Assembly: GCA_002424815.1 (NCBI GenBank)
Contig: DILB01000013.1
Coordinates: forward strand, 21,800-48,669
Direction: 5' to 3'
From: Caryophanales bacterium UBA5603
GTDB taxonomy: Bacteria > Bacillota_I > Bacilli_A > Izemoplasmatales > Hujiaoplasmataceae
Length of the DNA: 26,870 nucleotides
Positions 15,532-23,456 of the stretch are shown here, piece by piece; within the stretch, counting starts at the first letter, position 1, and every line of letters starts with the position of its first letter. The notes below the pieces were generated by a model, which was not told where the DNA came from, made no database searches, and saw only the letters and a list, made by a program, of their open reading frames with translations. The translations under genes and the position numbers were made by a program.

Positions 15532-16851
15532 TTAATGGCAATCATCATCACAATCATCACAATGGCCTTGGCATGCATGTGATGCACTTTGAATTGCTTG
15601 AACCAAATACTGATATAAGTTCTCAAAACTGACAGGGATTTGTTCGCCAGATTGAGTGTTTTTAACATTGACAACATTTTTAGCCAGTTCATCATCCCCA
15701 ATAATCAAGATAAATTGGGGATTAATTCTCTCTGCTTGTTTAAATTGCCCTTTCATGGGCCGATCAAAAAAGTCAGTTTCACAAACGAGCCCACCATGAC
15801 GGAGCGTCGTCACGATTTCCATAGATTTAATCTTAGCTTCCTCACCGATTGGCATTATAAATACATGGGTTCTTTGTTCCTCAATTTTCTGCTCAACACT
15901 TTCCATAGCTAAAAGGAGACGTTCCATACCAAAGGCAAAGCCAACCGCCGGAAAGCTAGGGCCATCGAGGTTTTCAACTAAATCATTATATCTACCGCCA
16001 CCACCTAAAGTTGCTTGTGAACCTAAGGTTGGCAGATCTGCTTCAAGTTCAAAAACCGTATGAGTATAGTAATCCAATCCCCTGACCAAGGATGAATCTA
16101 CAACATATTGAACTTTCATGGCTTCAAGATATTTCAAAACCATTTCAAAATGAGCTTTATCTTCAATATTGAGTGAGTCGAGTGGTTTCGGAGCATGAAT
16201 CAAGACTGGATGGTCATGATCGATTTTGCAATCCAAAACACGTAGTGGATTTTCCAAATATCGATGTTGACAATCAGAACATAATTCTGATATTTGTGGT
16301 TTCAAATAATCTAACAAAATGTCGCGATAGGCAGCTTTACTAGCTTTGTCACCTAAAGAATTGACTTTGACTCTCACATTCGCCAATCTCAATGCTTTCA
16401 ATAGTGTAGAAGCATATCCAATCACTTCAGCATCGAGCTTCGGATCATACGATCCCATCGCTTCAGCTCCAAATTGATGAAATTGACGTTGACGACCCTT
16501 TTGAGGACGTTCATAACGAAACATGGGACCAACATAATAATACTTGAGAGGAAGATTTGCAGAAGCATATAATTTATTTTCAATCACACTTCTGACCACG
16601 CCCGCTGTTCCTTCTGGACGAAGGGTTACGCTGCGATCGCCACGATCTAAAAAATCATAAGTTTCTTTTTTTATAATATCGGTTGTATCTCCGACACCAC
16701 GATGAAAAAGTTCGCTCGCTTCAAATATCGGAGTGCGAATTTCTTGAAAATGATAGAGTTTTGAGACGGCAGATATGATGGACTCTAAACGTTGCCAAGA
16801 TTGGGTCTCTTGGGGAAGAAGGTCGTATGTCCCTTTTATTTTATTGATCAT
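15532..16851 (-). CDS. hisS: Histidyl-tRNA synthetase with a Cys/His/Asp-rich C-terminal tail
   Basis: Charges tRNA-His. 439 residues. It begins MINKIKGTYDLLPQE, with motif 2 at GPMFRYERPQKGRQRQFHQF. The histidine-specific signatures are LVRGLDYYTHTVFEL and LGGGGRYNDLV, and motif 3 is FAFGMERLLLA. The anticodon-binding domain follows (VFIMPIGEEA, then FDRPMKGQFKQAERINPQFILIIGD). The last 15 residues (425-439) form an unusual tail, HACQGHCDDCDDDCH, with C-x3-C-x2-C-x3-C spacing. Strong SD AAAAGGAG 6 nt before the ATG. The gene follows acpP, with its own promoter and a leader containing a hairpin and a small ORF. The aspS gene that often follows hisS in Bacillota is absent here. Confidence 0.96.
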   Translation of the reverse strand: MINKIKGTYDLLPQETQSWQRLESIISAVSKLYHFQEIRTPIFEASELFHRGVGDTTDIIKKETYDFLDRGDRSVTLRPEGTAGVVRSVIENKLYASANLPLKYYYVGPMFRYERPQKGRQRQFHQFGAEAMGSYDPKLDAEVIGYASTLLKALRLANVRVKVNSLGDKASKAAYRDILLDYLKPQISELCSDCQHRYLENPLRVLDCKIDHDHPVLIHAPKPLDSLNIEDKAHFEMVLKYLEAMKVQYVVDSSLVRGLDYYTHTVFELEADLPTLGSQATLGGGGRYNDLVENLDGPSFPAVGFAFGMERLLLAMESVEQKIEEQRTHVFIMPIGEEAKIKSMEIVTTLRHGGLVCETDFFDRPMKGQFKQAERINPQFILIIGDDELAKNVVNVKNTQSGEQIPVSFENLYQYLVQAIQSASHACQGHCDDCDDDCH

Positions 16852-16887
16852 TCAGGGCTCCTTTTCTGAAAAAAATCGTCCTCTCAT
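16852..16887 (-). CDS. Possible leader peptide ORF directly upstream of hisS
   Basis: ATG at 16885-16887 (or TTG at 16888-16890) begins an 11- to 12-codon ORF reading MRGRFFSEKEP. Its TGA (16852-16854) directly abuts the hisS ATG (TGAATG). An AGGAGG lies at 16900-16905, 9 nt before the TTG. It has no histidine codons. It may couple translation into hisS, or AGGAGG may simply be a leftover SD-like sequence. Very short, so low confidence as a gene. Confidence 0.3.
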   Translation of the reverse strand: MRGRFFSEKEP

Positions 16888-16897
16888 CAAGGACGAT
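16869..16897 (-). terminator. Terminator hairpin in the hisS leader (possible attenuator)
   Basis: On the minus strand ATCGTCC and GGACGAT (arms 16891-16897 and 16875-16881) pair perfectly around a 9-nt loop, directly followed by seven Ts (16869-16875). It lies between acpP and hisS, just 3 nt upstream of the hisS SD. It may end acpP transcripts and, for transcripts starting at the promoter at 16916-16944, would act within the hisS leader. Confidence 0.75.
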
Positions 16898-16915
16898 ATC
16901 CTCCTATAAAGAGGT

Positions 16916-16944
16916 ATTCTAAGTCATTATTATTAATTAGTTAA
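16916..16944 (-). promoter_or_regulatory. Putative hisS promoter overlapping the acpP 3' end
   Basis: Minus strand TTAACT (16939-16944), 17-nt spacer, TAGAAT (16916-16921). A start near 16909 gives a leader of about 58 nt that contains the terminator hairpin. Confidence 0.5.
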
Positions 16945-17197
16945 AATATTTATCGCTAACATGTTCTAAAACAAAATCAACAAGATCACTAACATCTTTC
17001 ATCTTCATAGCTGCTTCATCGGAAATTGTCACAAGAAATTCACTTTCAATTTGGTTGAACAATTCAAGGGCATCCAATGAATCCGCACCAAAATCATCAG
17101 CCAAAGCGGCGTTCAAAACAACCTTTTCAGCTTTGACTCCGAGTTCAGTCACGATAATTTCCTTTATTTTATCAAATACAACTTGCTTTTTATCCAT
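16937..17197 (-). CDS. acpP: Acyl carrier protein
   Basis: Carries growing acyl chains for fatty acid and phospholipid synthesis in the cytosol. 86 residues from the ATG at 17195-17197, preceded by GGAGG; the frame is open further upstream but that part holds the promoter. The phosphopantetheine serine is Ser40 in DDFGADSLDALEL, the standard motif. The chain is acidic and helical, as expected. The gene stands alone between dtd and hisS rather than beside fabF, fabD or rnc. It has its own consensus promoter, so it is likely strongly expressed. Confidence 0.94.
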   Translation of the reverse strand: MDKKQVVFDKIKEIIVTELGVKAEKVVLNAALADDFGADSLDALELFNQIESEFLVTISDEAAMKMKDVSDLVDFVLEHVSDKYFN

Positions 17198-17240
17198 GAT
17201 AATTCCTCCAAGATTTTTATATGTTGTTACTATAAGTAAG

Positions 17241-17269
17241 ATTATATTATCAAACCCTTTTAATGTCAA
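17241..17269 (-). promoter_or_regulatory. Consensus sigma-A promoter of acpP
   Basis: Minus strand TTGACA (17264-17269), 17-nt spacer, TATAAT (17241-17246): an exact match to the housekeeping consensus. Transcription would start near 17234, giving a leader of about 36 nt. It is the strongest promoter seen in the window. Confidence 0.9.
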
Positions 17270-17289
17270 ACAAAAACACCAATAATTGG

Positions 17290-17736
17290 CTATTTCCGAC
17301 TATCAATGATGATAGTCACTGGACCTTTATTAATTAGTTCTACCGCCATATCTTCTCCGAAGGCACCGGTTTCAACGATAAGTCCGTGATCTTGACGTAA
17401 AGAATGGTTAAATGCATTGTAGAGTGGTAAGGCAATATCCCCTTGTGCCGCATTGATAAAAGAAGGCCGATTTCCTTCTGAAACATCGCCATATAGAGTG
17501 AATTGAGAGATTGATAAAATAACGCCATGAACTTCTTTAATCGATCGATTCATCTTTCCGTTGGCATCTTCGAATACTCGTAAATTGGCAATTTTACGAG
17601 CCAAAAATAGTGCATCGATGAGGGTATCATCAACTTTAACGCCTAACAAAACGAGATAACCTTCCCCAATTGAAGATAATATGTTTTCAGAAACCGAAAC
17701 TTTTGCGCTCGATACGCGTTGAACAATCGCTCTCAT
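17290..17736 (-). CDS. dtd: D-aminoacyl-tRNA deacylase
   Basis: Hydrolyses D-amino acids from mischarged tRNA, protecting translation. 148 residues from the ATG at 17734-17736, giving the standard start MRAIVQRVSSAKVSV; a longer in-frame reading would overlap rel. The catalytic motif SQFTLYGDVSEGNRPSF and the second signature GPVTIIIDS are both intact. It follows the rel stop with a 1-nt gap, the usual rel-dtd pairing of Bacillota. No clear terminator separates it from acpP; only a weak CCA/TGG hairpin is seen near 17281-17290. Confidence 0.95.
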   Translation of the reverse strand: MRAIVQRVSSAKVSVSENILSSIGEGYLVLLGVKVDDTLIDALFLARKIANLRVFEDANGKMNRSIKEVHGVILSISQFTLYGDVSEGNRPSFINAAQGDIALPLYNAFNHSLRQDHGLIVETGAFGEDMAVELINKGPVTIIIDSRK

Positions 17737-17737
17737 G

Positions 17738-19924
17738 TTAAGCAACCCGTTCGATGGAGAAAATTCCCTTGATTTTTGCAATATTTGTCAAAATATGCTC
17801 AAGTTCGATGACAGAACCAACTTCAAGTTTCATTTTGATAATCCCTTCTTTTGAGCGATTTACTTGAGCTGACACTTGATTGATTTTGCCTTTTGAAGAA
17901 GTTGTAGCATTGATAATATCTGCTAATACATTGTCTCGGTTGATGACAGTGATTTTAATTTGGGTTTCATATTTTTTTTGAGTGTTATGTCCCCAAAAAA
18001 CATCGATTAAGCGTTCAGAATCAAAGGTCTCGACATTTTTGCATATACGTCGATGAACAACAATTCCTGTTCCTTTGGTAATAAAACCAACGATATCATC
18101 TCCAAGCACTGGGGTACAGCAATTTGCAAGTTTAACCGAAGGATTGGTCAGCCCTTCAACAACCACGTTAATGTCAGAATGTAATGTTCGAAGTTTACCT
18201 TGTCGTTTGGCATCTGGGATTTTGTTGATTTGATCTATTAGCATATCTTCTGTCACAACATCTTTACCCGTAATGGTGTTGATGGCAGTGATTGGAGATA
18301 AGACGTTTTTACCAATTTCGTAATATAAATCTTCGATTGAACGAATGCCTTTGGGCTCAAATAAATCTTTGCATTGTTTGTCTGTCAACGTCAATGTTAT
18401 TCTTCGAGACTGAAGTTCTTTATCAAGATCTTCACGACCACGTTGAATCAAATAATCACGTCGTTGACGATTTAAGAAGTTTTTTATTTTACTTCTAGCG
18501 TTGCTAGTTTTTGCGATTTTAAGCCAGTTATCATTGGGGCCAACGGCATTTTGAGATGTTTTTATTTCAATAACATCTCCGGTTTTAAGAGTGTAGTCGA
18601 GAGGAACAATTTTACCGTTAACAATTGAGCCGACTGTTTTCTCTCCTACTCTCGTATGGATTCGAAAAGCAAAATCCAAAGGTGTAGCGCCTGCGGTTAG
18701 GTCAATAATGTCTCCGTTAGGAGTAAATACATAAACATTCGCATTTAAAATATCATCAGTAAAAATGTTGAGAATTTCTTCATCAGAATTGGATTCTTCC
18801 GTATATTTAATTAACTCTGAATACCATCTTAGTTTTGAAGAAACGATGTCTTCAATGTTTTTACGGCTTTGTCCTTGGTTTTCTTTATACGCCCAATGAG
18901 CTGCAACGCCCTTTTCAGCGATTTCATCCATTTGATTCGTACGAATCTGAATTTCATAAATTTTGCCATGATAAACGACCGTGGTGTGTAAAGATTGATA
19001 CATGTTAGGCTTAGGCATTGCAATATAATCTTTGAAACGACCCGGTACAGGGACGAATTTAGAATGAACAATTCCAATAGCTCGATAACAATCGCTGATG
19101 GTTTCGACGATAATTCGAAGTGCTAATAAGTCATTAATTTCCTCGAATTCCAAATCTTTGATATGCATTTTACGATAAACTGAATAGATATTTTTAATAC
19201 GCCCACTAATGCTAAATAATTGAAAACCTTCTAGTTTAAGTAAACCTTCCAGTTCTTTTTGCATGAGCTTGACATCGACTTCTCGATTGCCTTTTTTATC
19301 CTTAATCTGGCGTGCAATCTCTGAATATTCTTCGGGATATAAATATTTGAATGCTAAATCTTCAAGTTCTGCTTTAAGACGATACATACCCAGTCTGTGG
19401 GCGATGGGCGCAAAAATATCGAGTGTCTCACGACTAATACGAATCTGTCTTTCACTGTCGAGATGAGACAAGGTTCTCATATTATTGAGACGATCAGAAA
19501 GTTTAACAAAGATCACACGAATATCTTTTGCCATAGCAAGAACCATTTTTTGATGATTCTTGACCTGTTCAGAAGCCTTCGATCCTTCATAATGCAAAAG
19601 ATGAAGTTTTGTCAAACCTTCAACGATATCGGCAACTTCCTCACCAAACAACATTTTAACTTCATCGTATTTAGTGTCAGTATCCTCCAACAAATCGTGC
19701 AAAAGACCACTTGCAATCGTTGACGGATCAACTTGATATTCAGCAAGCGTACAAGCAACCTGAACAGGATGGATGATATAAGGTTCGCCTGATTTGCGAA
19801 GTTGACCATCATGTTTTTCAAACGCGAAATCAAACGCCTTTTGGATGAAACTTAGGTGTTCAGGACGCGTCAGGTAAGTTGATATGGAGTTTTGCAATGG
19901 CCGGAATATATCAGCTTTGGTCAT
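17738..19924 (-). CDS. rel: Bifunctional (p)ppGpp synthetase/hydrolase Rel
   Basis: Makes and degrades the stringent-response alarmone (p)ppGpp on the ribosome. 728 residues. The N-terminal HD hydrolase domain has IIHPVQ (His52) and LLHDLLEDTD (His76-Asp77, Glu80-Asp81), so hydrolase activity is predicted intact. The synthetase domain has GRIKNIYSVYRKM and GRFKDYIAMPKPNMYQSLHT. The TGS domain begins VYVFTPNGDIIDLTAGATPLDFAF. The ZFD/RIS region includes NCCTPVLGDDIVG and HRRICKN, and the C-terminal ACT domain covers the last about 75 residues. SD AGGAGG. It lies 22 nt after apt. Confidence 0.96.
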   Translation of the reverse strand: MTKADIFRPLQNSISTYLTRPEHLSFIQKAFDFAFEKHDGQLRKSGEPYIIHPVQVACTLAEYQVDPSTIASGLLHDLLEDTDTKYDEVKMLFGEEVADIVEGLTKLHLLHYEGSKASEQVKNHQKMVLAMAKDIRVIFVKLSDRLNNMRTLSHLDSERQIRISRETLDIFAPIAHRLGMYRLKAELEDLAFKYLYPEEYSEIARQIKDKKGNREVDVKLMQKELEGLLKLEGFQLFSISGRIKNIYSVYRKMHIKDLEFEEINDLLALRIIVETISDCYRAIGIVHSKFVPVPGRFKDYIAMPKPNMYQSLHTTVVYHGKIYEIQIRTNQMDEIAEKGVAAHWAYKENQGQSRKNIEDIVSSKLRWYSELIKYTEESNSDEEILNIFTDDILNANVYVFTPNGDIIDLTAGATPLDFAFRIHTRVGEKTVGSIVNGKIVPLDYTLKTGDVIEIKTSQNAVGPNDNWLKIAKTSNARSKIKNFLNRQRRDYLIQRGREDLDKELQSRRITLTLTDKQCKDLFEPKGIRSIEDLYYEIGKNVLSPITAINTITGKDVVTEDMLIDQINKIPDAKRQGKLRTLHSDINVVVEGLTNPSVKLANCCTPVLGDDIVGFITKGTGIVVHRRICKNVETFDSERLIDVFWGHNTQKKYETQIKITVINRDNVLADIINATTSSKGKINQVSAQVNRSKEGIIKMKLEVGSVIELEHILTNIAKIKGIFSIERVA

Positions 19925-19946
19925 TGTTTATCCTCCTATATAAAAA

Positions 19947-20459
19947 TTAATATTGAATTAAGACTTTTACAGGGAATCCTTTTAATTTTGCACGGCCATT
20001 CAACTCGAGGAGTTCAATTAAAAAACCGAGTCCGACAACTTCTCCGCCTGCAGCCTCTATTAATTTAATAGTAGCTTCCATGGTCCCACCCGTGGCCAAA
20101 AGATCATCGATGATAACTACTTTTTGGCCAGGTTTAATAGCGTCTTTATGCATGGCAAGCGTGTTTTTACCATATTCAAGATCATAATCATATTGAATGG
20201 TTTCTCGAGGTAATTTACCTGGTTTTCGAACAGGAACAAATCCTGCATTAATAGCATATGCGACGGGTGAGCCAAAAATAAATCCCCTCGCATCTGGACC
20301 TACAATCAGTTCAGCGCCTTTTGATTTGGCAAAATTAGCAAGCTCATCGATGGCTGAACGATAAGCATCCCCATCGCCTATAAGCGGTGTAATGTCTTTA
20401 AATTGGATTCCTGTGACAGGAAAATCAGGAACGTTTTTGATGTAATCTGTATATTTCAT
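19947..20459 (-). CDS. apt: Adenine phosphoribosyltransferase
   Basis: Salvages adenine to AMP using PRPP. 170 residues, standard length. The N-terminal PDFPVTGIQFKDITPLI is characteristic, as are GPDARGFIFGSPVAYA and VPVRKPGKLP. The PRPP-binding loop is VVIIDDLLATGGT (114-126). The ATG overlaps the recJ stop by 4 nt, and rel follows, as in the recJ-apt-rel cluster of Bacillota. No odd features. Confidence 0.97.
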   Translation of the reverse strand: MKYTDYIKNVPDFPVTGIQFKDITPLIGDGDAYRSAIDELANFAKSKGAELIVGPDARGFIFGSPVAYAINAGFVPVRKPGKLPRETIQYDYDLEYGKNTLAMHKDAIKPGQKVVIIDDLLATGGTMEATIKLIEAAGGEVVGLGFLIELLELNGRAKLKGFPVKVLIQY

Positions 20460-22558
20460 AGTTTTACCTCCGAATGTTTCATCAATTGGTTTTTGATGGC
20501 CATCAAATCTCCTTCCATCAAAAACTCATAAGTTTTTTTGGTATCTGCCAATCGCCGGTAAGTCAAAGATTCATCGAGGAATCGTTTTTTGTCGGTTTTA
20601 AGGACTTTAATTACTGATCCATGGCGTTCAATTAAATTCAATTCTGAGAATATCATCATCGCTTCTTCTGCAATCCACTCAGAACTACCGATTAATGATG
20701 CAAGATGCGTAGTCTCTAGGGTTGGAACATTTTGTATTGTTTTATAAATATGCCCTAATCCGTCTTTTGAAAGGATTTTATTTAAAGCCGGCAAGCATTC
20801 GAAGGGACCCAAAATAACCGTATTAATATTTGTATTACCTGCGATTTGATAATTATCATTATTTTTAAGGTAATAATCATTTATTACAACAGTTTCATTG
20901 GATAACCAACGTGGGTCAAGAACTTCCTTTGGATGATTGCGAAAATCAAGAACTTGGAACGTTTGGCATCTTAAATCTTTTATCATAATTTGTAATGTTT
21001 CTTTGTTTTTCCATTGGTTAATGACCAGCCCGCCGACAATATCAACTATATCGCCTGATTCAAGCAAATAAAAATAATCAGTATTATTAAAAATTATAGC
21101 TTCAAAGCTGCGATCTGCATCCATGACAACCAGTTTAGTATGTTTTCCTGCCATGATGCTTTTAGAACGGACAGATAAATTTTCAAAAAGGTAAGTACCT
21201 GTAAAGAACGAATATTTTTCAAGCGTTTTTACGGTAGGTAATGTTACAGTAGAAAGTTTTAAACGCATATCGATATTCAAAATAGGTTGTGAGGCTAATC
21301 TTGAATGAAGATTCATGCGTTCCTTAAATAAAGTCAAATTGCTTTCTGAAATTGTCAATCCAGCAGCTTGAGAGTGCCCTCCATATTTGATTAACAAATC
21401 CACGTTGGCATCGAGCATTTCTAAAATATTATCTCCCCCAAATGCTCGGCAAGATCCTTTTCCAATGCCTTCCTCATCAAAACAAATGACACAAGTTGTT
21501 TTCTGATATTTTTCTGCCATTTTTTGTGCGCAAATTCCAATAATACCTTCATGAAGATTCGTGCTAGAAATGACTAGAACATTGTCTGATTGATTCATTA
21601 ATCGTTCGCATGTCAGAAAGGCTTCTTCGGTTAAATCTTTCCGTGTAGAATGGTTTTGTTCAATGTCTCGGATTAAAAGATTTGCTTCGTCATCTTGATC
21701 TGTAACCAGAAGTTTAACAGCATCGAGGGCTTTACCTAAGCGACCACTACTATTAATTTTCGGTGCGATTTTAAAAGCAATGGCAGTTTCGTTCAATTGA
21801 TCGAGATGTGAATGTTGAATCAATTTTTTTAAGCCAGGATGTGTTGTTTTTGCAAGTTGTTTTAAGCCAAGATTGACGAGTGCTTGATTTTCATCCTTTA
21901 AAGGCATTAAATCAGCGATTGTGCCTATCATCACTAAATCAAGTAAATCATCATGTTCAGAAGCACAGACAGCGCAAGCCAACTTGTAAGCCACTGCAAC
22001 TCCAGCGAGTTCTTTCCATGGATATAACGGACTCAATTTAGCATGAATGATTGCATAAGCTTCTGGTAAAATATCTTTTGCTTCATGATGATCGGTGATA
22101 ATGCAATCAATTTTTGCTTGTTGCAAATTTCTAACTTCTTCGATACAAGTAATTCCGTTATCAACTGTAATAACTAAACGATATTTTTTTTCTATGATTT
22201 TTTGAACTGCTTTTTGGTTCAGTCCGTACCCATCACTAAATCGGTCAGGTAAATCGTAATCAACATTAGCTCCCAAACGCTTTAAAGCTCTATACAAGAC
22301 ACTGATGGCTGTAATTCCATCGCAATCATAATCGCCAAAAATAATAATCGGTTCATCAGCTGAGATCGCAAGAAGAATTCTTGATACTGCTTTGTTCATA
22401 TCCTTCAGAAGGAAAGGGTCATGAAGCGTTTCTTTGCCCATGTTAAAAAAACGGTTCGCATCATCGATGCCCCGATTTTTAAGAATATGGTTGAAAATAT
22501 CTTCGTCTAATACTAAACCATCGACAGCGACATTCCAGCCGTATTTCGCTTTGAGCAT
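20456..22558 (-). CDS. recJ: Single-stranded-DNA-specific exonuclease RecJ
   Basis: 5'-to-3' single-strand DNA exonuclease in recombination and repair. 700 residues from the ATG at 22556-22558; GGTGAT lies 6 nt upstream, while a GTG three codons earlier would overlap it. DHH-family motifs are DYDCDG (76-81), TVDNG (131-135) and DHHEAKD (156-162), then NSSGRLGKALDA. The DHHA1 motif is GGHSQAAGLT. The OB-fold region follows, and a C-terminal extension of about 200 residues is typical of Bacillota RecJ. A -10 box TATAAT is visible upstream, so it likely starts the recJ-apt-rel-dtd unit. Confidence 0.95.
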   Translation of the reverse strand: MLKAKYGWNVAVDGLVLDEDIFNHILKNRGIDDANRFFNMGKETLHDPFLLKDMNKAVSRILLAISADEPIIIFGDYDCDGITAISVLYRALKRLGANVDYDLPDRFSDGYGLNQKAVQKIIEKKYRLVITVDNGITCIEEVRNLQQAKIDCIITDHHEAKDILPEAYAIIHAKLSPLYPWKELAGVAVAYKLACAVCASEHDDLLDLVMIGTIADLMPLKDENQALVNLGLKQLAKTTHPGLKKLIQHSHLDQLNETAIAFKIAPKINSSGRLGKALDAVKLLVTDQDDEANLLIRDIEQNHSTRKDLTEEAFLTCERLMNQSDNVLVISSTNLHEGIIGICAQKMAEKYQKTTCVICFDEEGIGKGSCRAFGGDNILEMLDANVDLLIKYGGHSQAAGLTISESNLTLFKERMNLHSRLASQPILNIDMRLKLSTVTLPTVKTLEKYSFFTGTYLFENLSVRSKSIMAGKHTKLVVMDADRSFEAIIFNNTDYFYLLESGDIVDIVGGLVINQWKNKETLQIMIKDLRCQTFQVLDFRNHPKEVLDPRWLSNETVVINDYYLKNNDNYQIAGNTNINTVILGPFECLPALNKILSKDGLGHIYKTIQNVPTLETTHLASLIGSSEWIAEEAMMIFSELNLIERHGSVIKVLKTDKKRFLDESLTYRRLADTKKTYEFLMEGDLMAIKNQLMKHSEVKL

Positions 22559-22584
22559 GCTTATCACCAGTTTCCTAACTTTCT

Positions 22585-22590
22585 ATTATA
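22585..22590 (-). promoter_or_regulatory. Putative -10 box of the recJ promoter
   Basis: Minus strand TATAAT, 26 nt before the recJ ATG in the 72-nt gap after nadC. No convincing -35 is seen 16-18 nt upstream. Confidence 0.45.
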
Positions 22591-22630
22591 TCGAATTAGT
22601 TTAAATTTTCATAGGGATAATGGCAAAATT

Positions 22631-23452
22631 CTAAAGAAACTTTAAGGAAATATCTAGGGCAGAATAAGAATGTGTTAACGCGCCAACAGAGATGTAATCA
22701 ACGCCTGTTTTTGCAACTTCATGGATTCGGTCAAGTGTCATATTACCACTCGCTTCTAATTTCTTAATTCCATGATTAATTAAAACACATTCCGTCATCA
22801 TGCCGACACTCATATTATCCAGCATGATAATATCCACGGGTGTCTTGAGTGCTTCTTTAAGTTCGATAATAGATTCTACTTCAATCTCAATTTTAATGGT
22901 GGATGGAATTTTAGATTTAACGATATTAACAGCTTTGGTAATGGATCCGGCAGCTTTGATATGATTGTCTTTTAGCATAACCATTTCCGAGAGGTTCATC
23001 CGATGATTCATCCCACCACCATCTTTAACTGCCTGTTTTTCAAGGATTCTGAAATTGGGCGTTGTTTTTCTTGTATCGAGTATTAAAGCTTTTGTGCCAA
23101 TCGTTTGTGCAACATACTGTGCAGTTAAAGTGGCAATTCCTGACATTCTTTGCATAAAATTCAGCGCTACCCGTTCACCCTTTAAGATGGACTTCGTCAA
23201 TCCTGAAACCATTGCGATTGTATCGCCTTTTACAACAGAGGTCCCATTTTCTTTATATATTTCGAAATGAATATTTTCGTCAATTTGTTTAAAAACTTCT
23301 CGAGCAACTAAAATTCCGGAAATAATACCCGATGATTTTGCGATAAATCGTGCTTGAGAGGATTCGTTCGTAAAAAGAGTATCGGTTGTAATATCTCCAT
23401 TAGGCATGTCCTCTAGTAAAGCATTGGCAATGATTTTGCTAATTTCATTCAT
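22631..23452 (-). CDS. nadC: Nicotinate-nucleotide diphosphorylase (quinolinate phosphoribosyltransferase)
   Basis: Converts quinolinate and PRPP to nicotinate mononucleotide in NAD synthesis. 273 residues from the ATG at 23450-23452; the GGGGGA SD lies in the last codons of the preceding gene. Motifs seen are DTRKTTPNFRILEKQAV, GGGMNHRMNLSEMVMLKDNHI, IEIEVESIIEL, IMLDNMS and LEASGNM. All are in normal order with normal length. nadA and nadB, which would supply quinolinate, are not in this window. It is translated just after a putative wHTH protein (4-nt gap). Confidence 0.95.
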   Translation of the reverse strand: MNEISKIIANALLEDMPNGDITTDTLFTNESSQARFIAKSSGIISGILVAREVFKQIDENIHFEIYKENGTSVVKGDTIAMVSGLTKSILKGERVALNFMQRMSGIATLTAQYVAQTIGTKALILDTRKTTPNFRILEKQAVKDGGGMNHRMNLSEMVMLKDNHIKAAGSITKAVNIVKSKIPSTIKIEIEVESIIELKEALKTPVDIIMLDNMSVGMMTECVLINHGIKKLEASGNMTLDRIHEVAKTGVDYISVGALTHSYSALDISLKFL

Positions 23453-23456
23453 TTTT

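Noticed and set aside
16852..16936. T-box riboswitch upstream of hisS
   Set aside because: The leader is far too short and the conserved T-box sequence (AGGGTGGNACCGCG-like) is absent on either strand.
17270..17292. Terminator after dtd
   Set aside because: Only a CCA/TGG or CCAAT/ATTGG hairpin with a tiny loop and an interrupted T-run; too weak to list.
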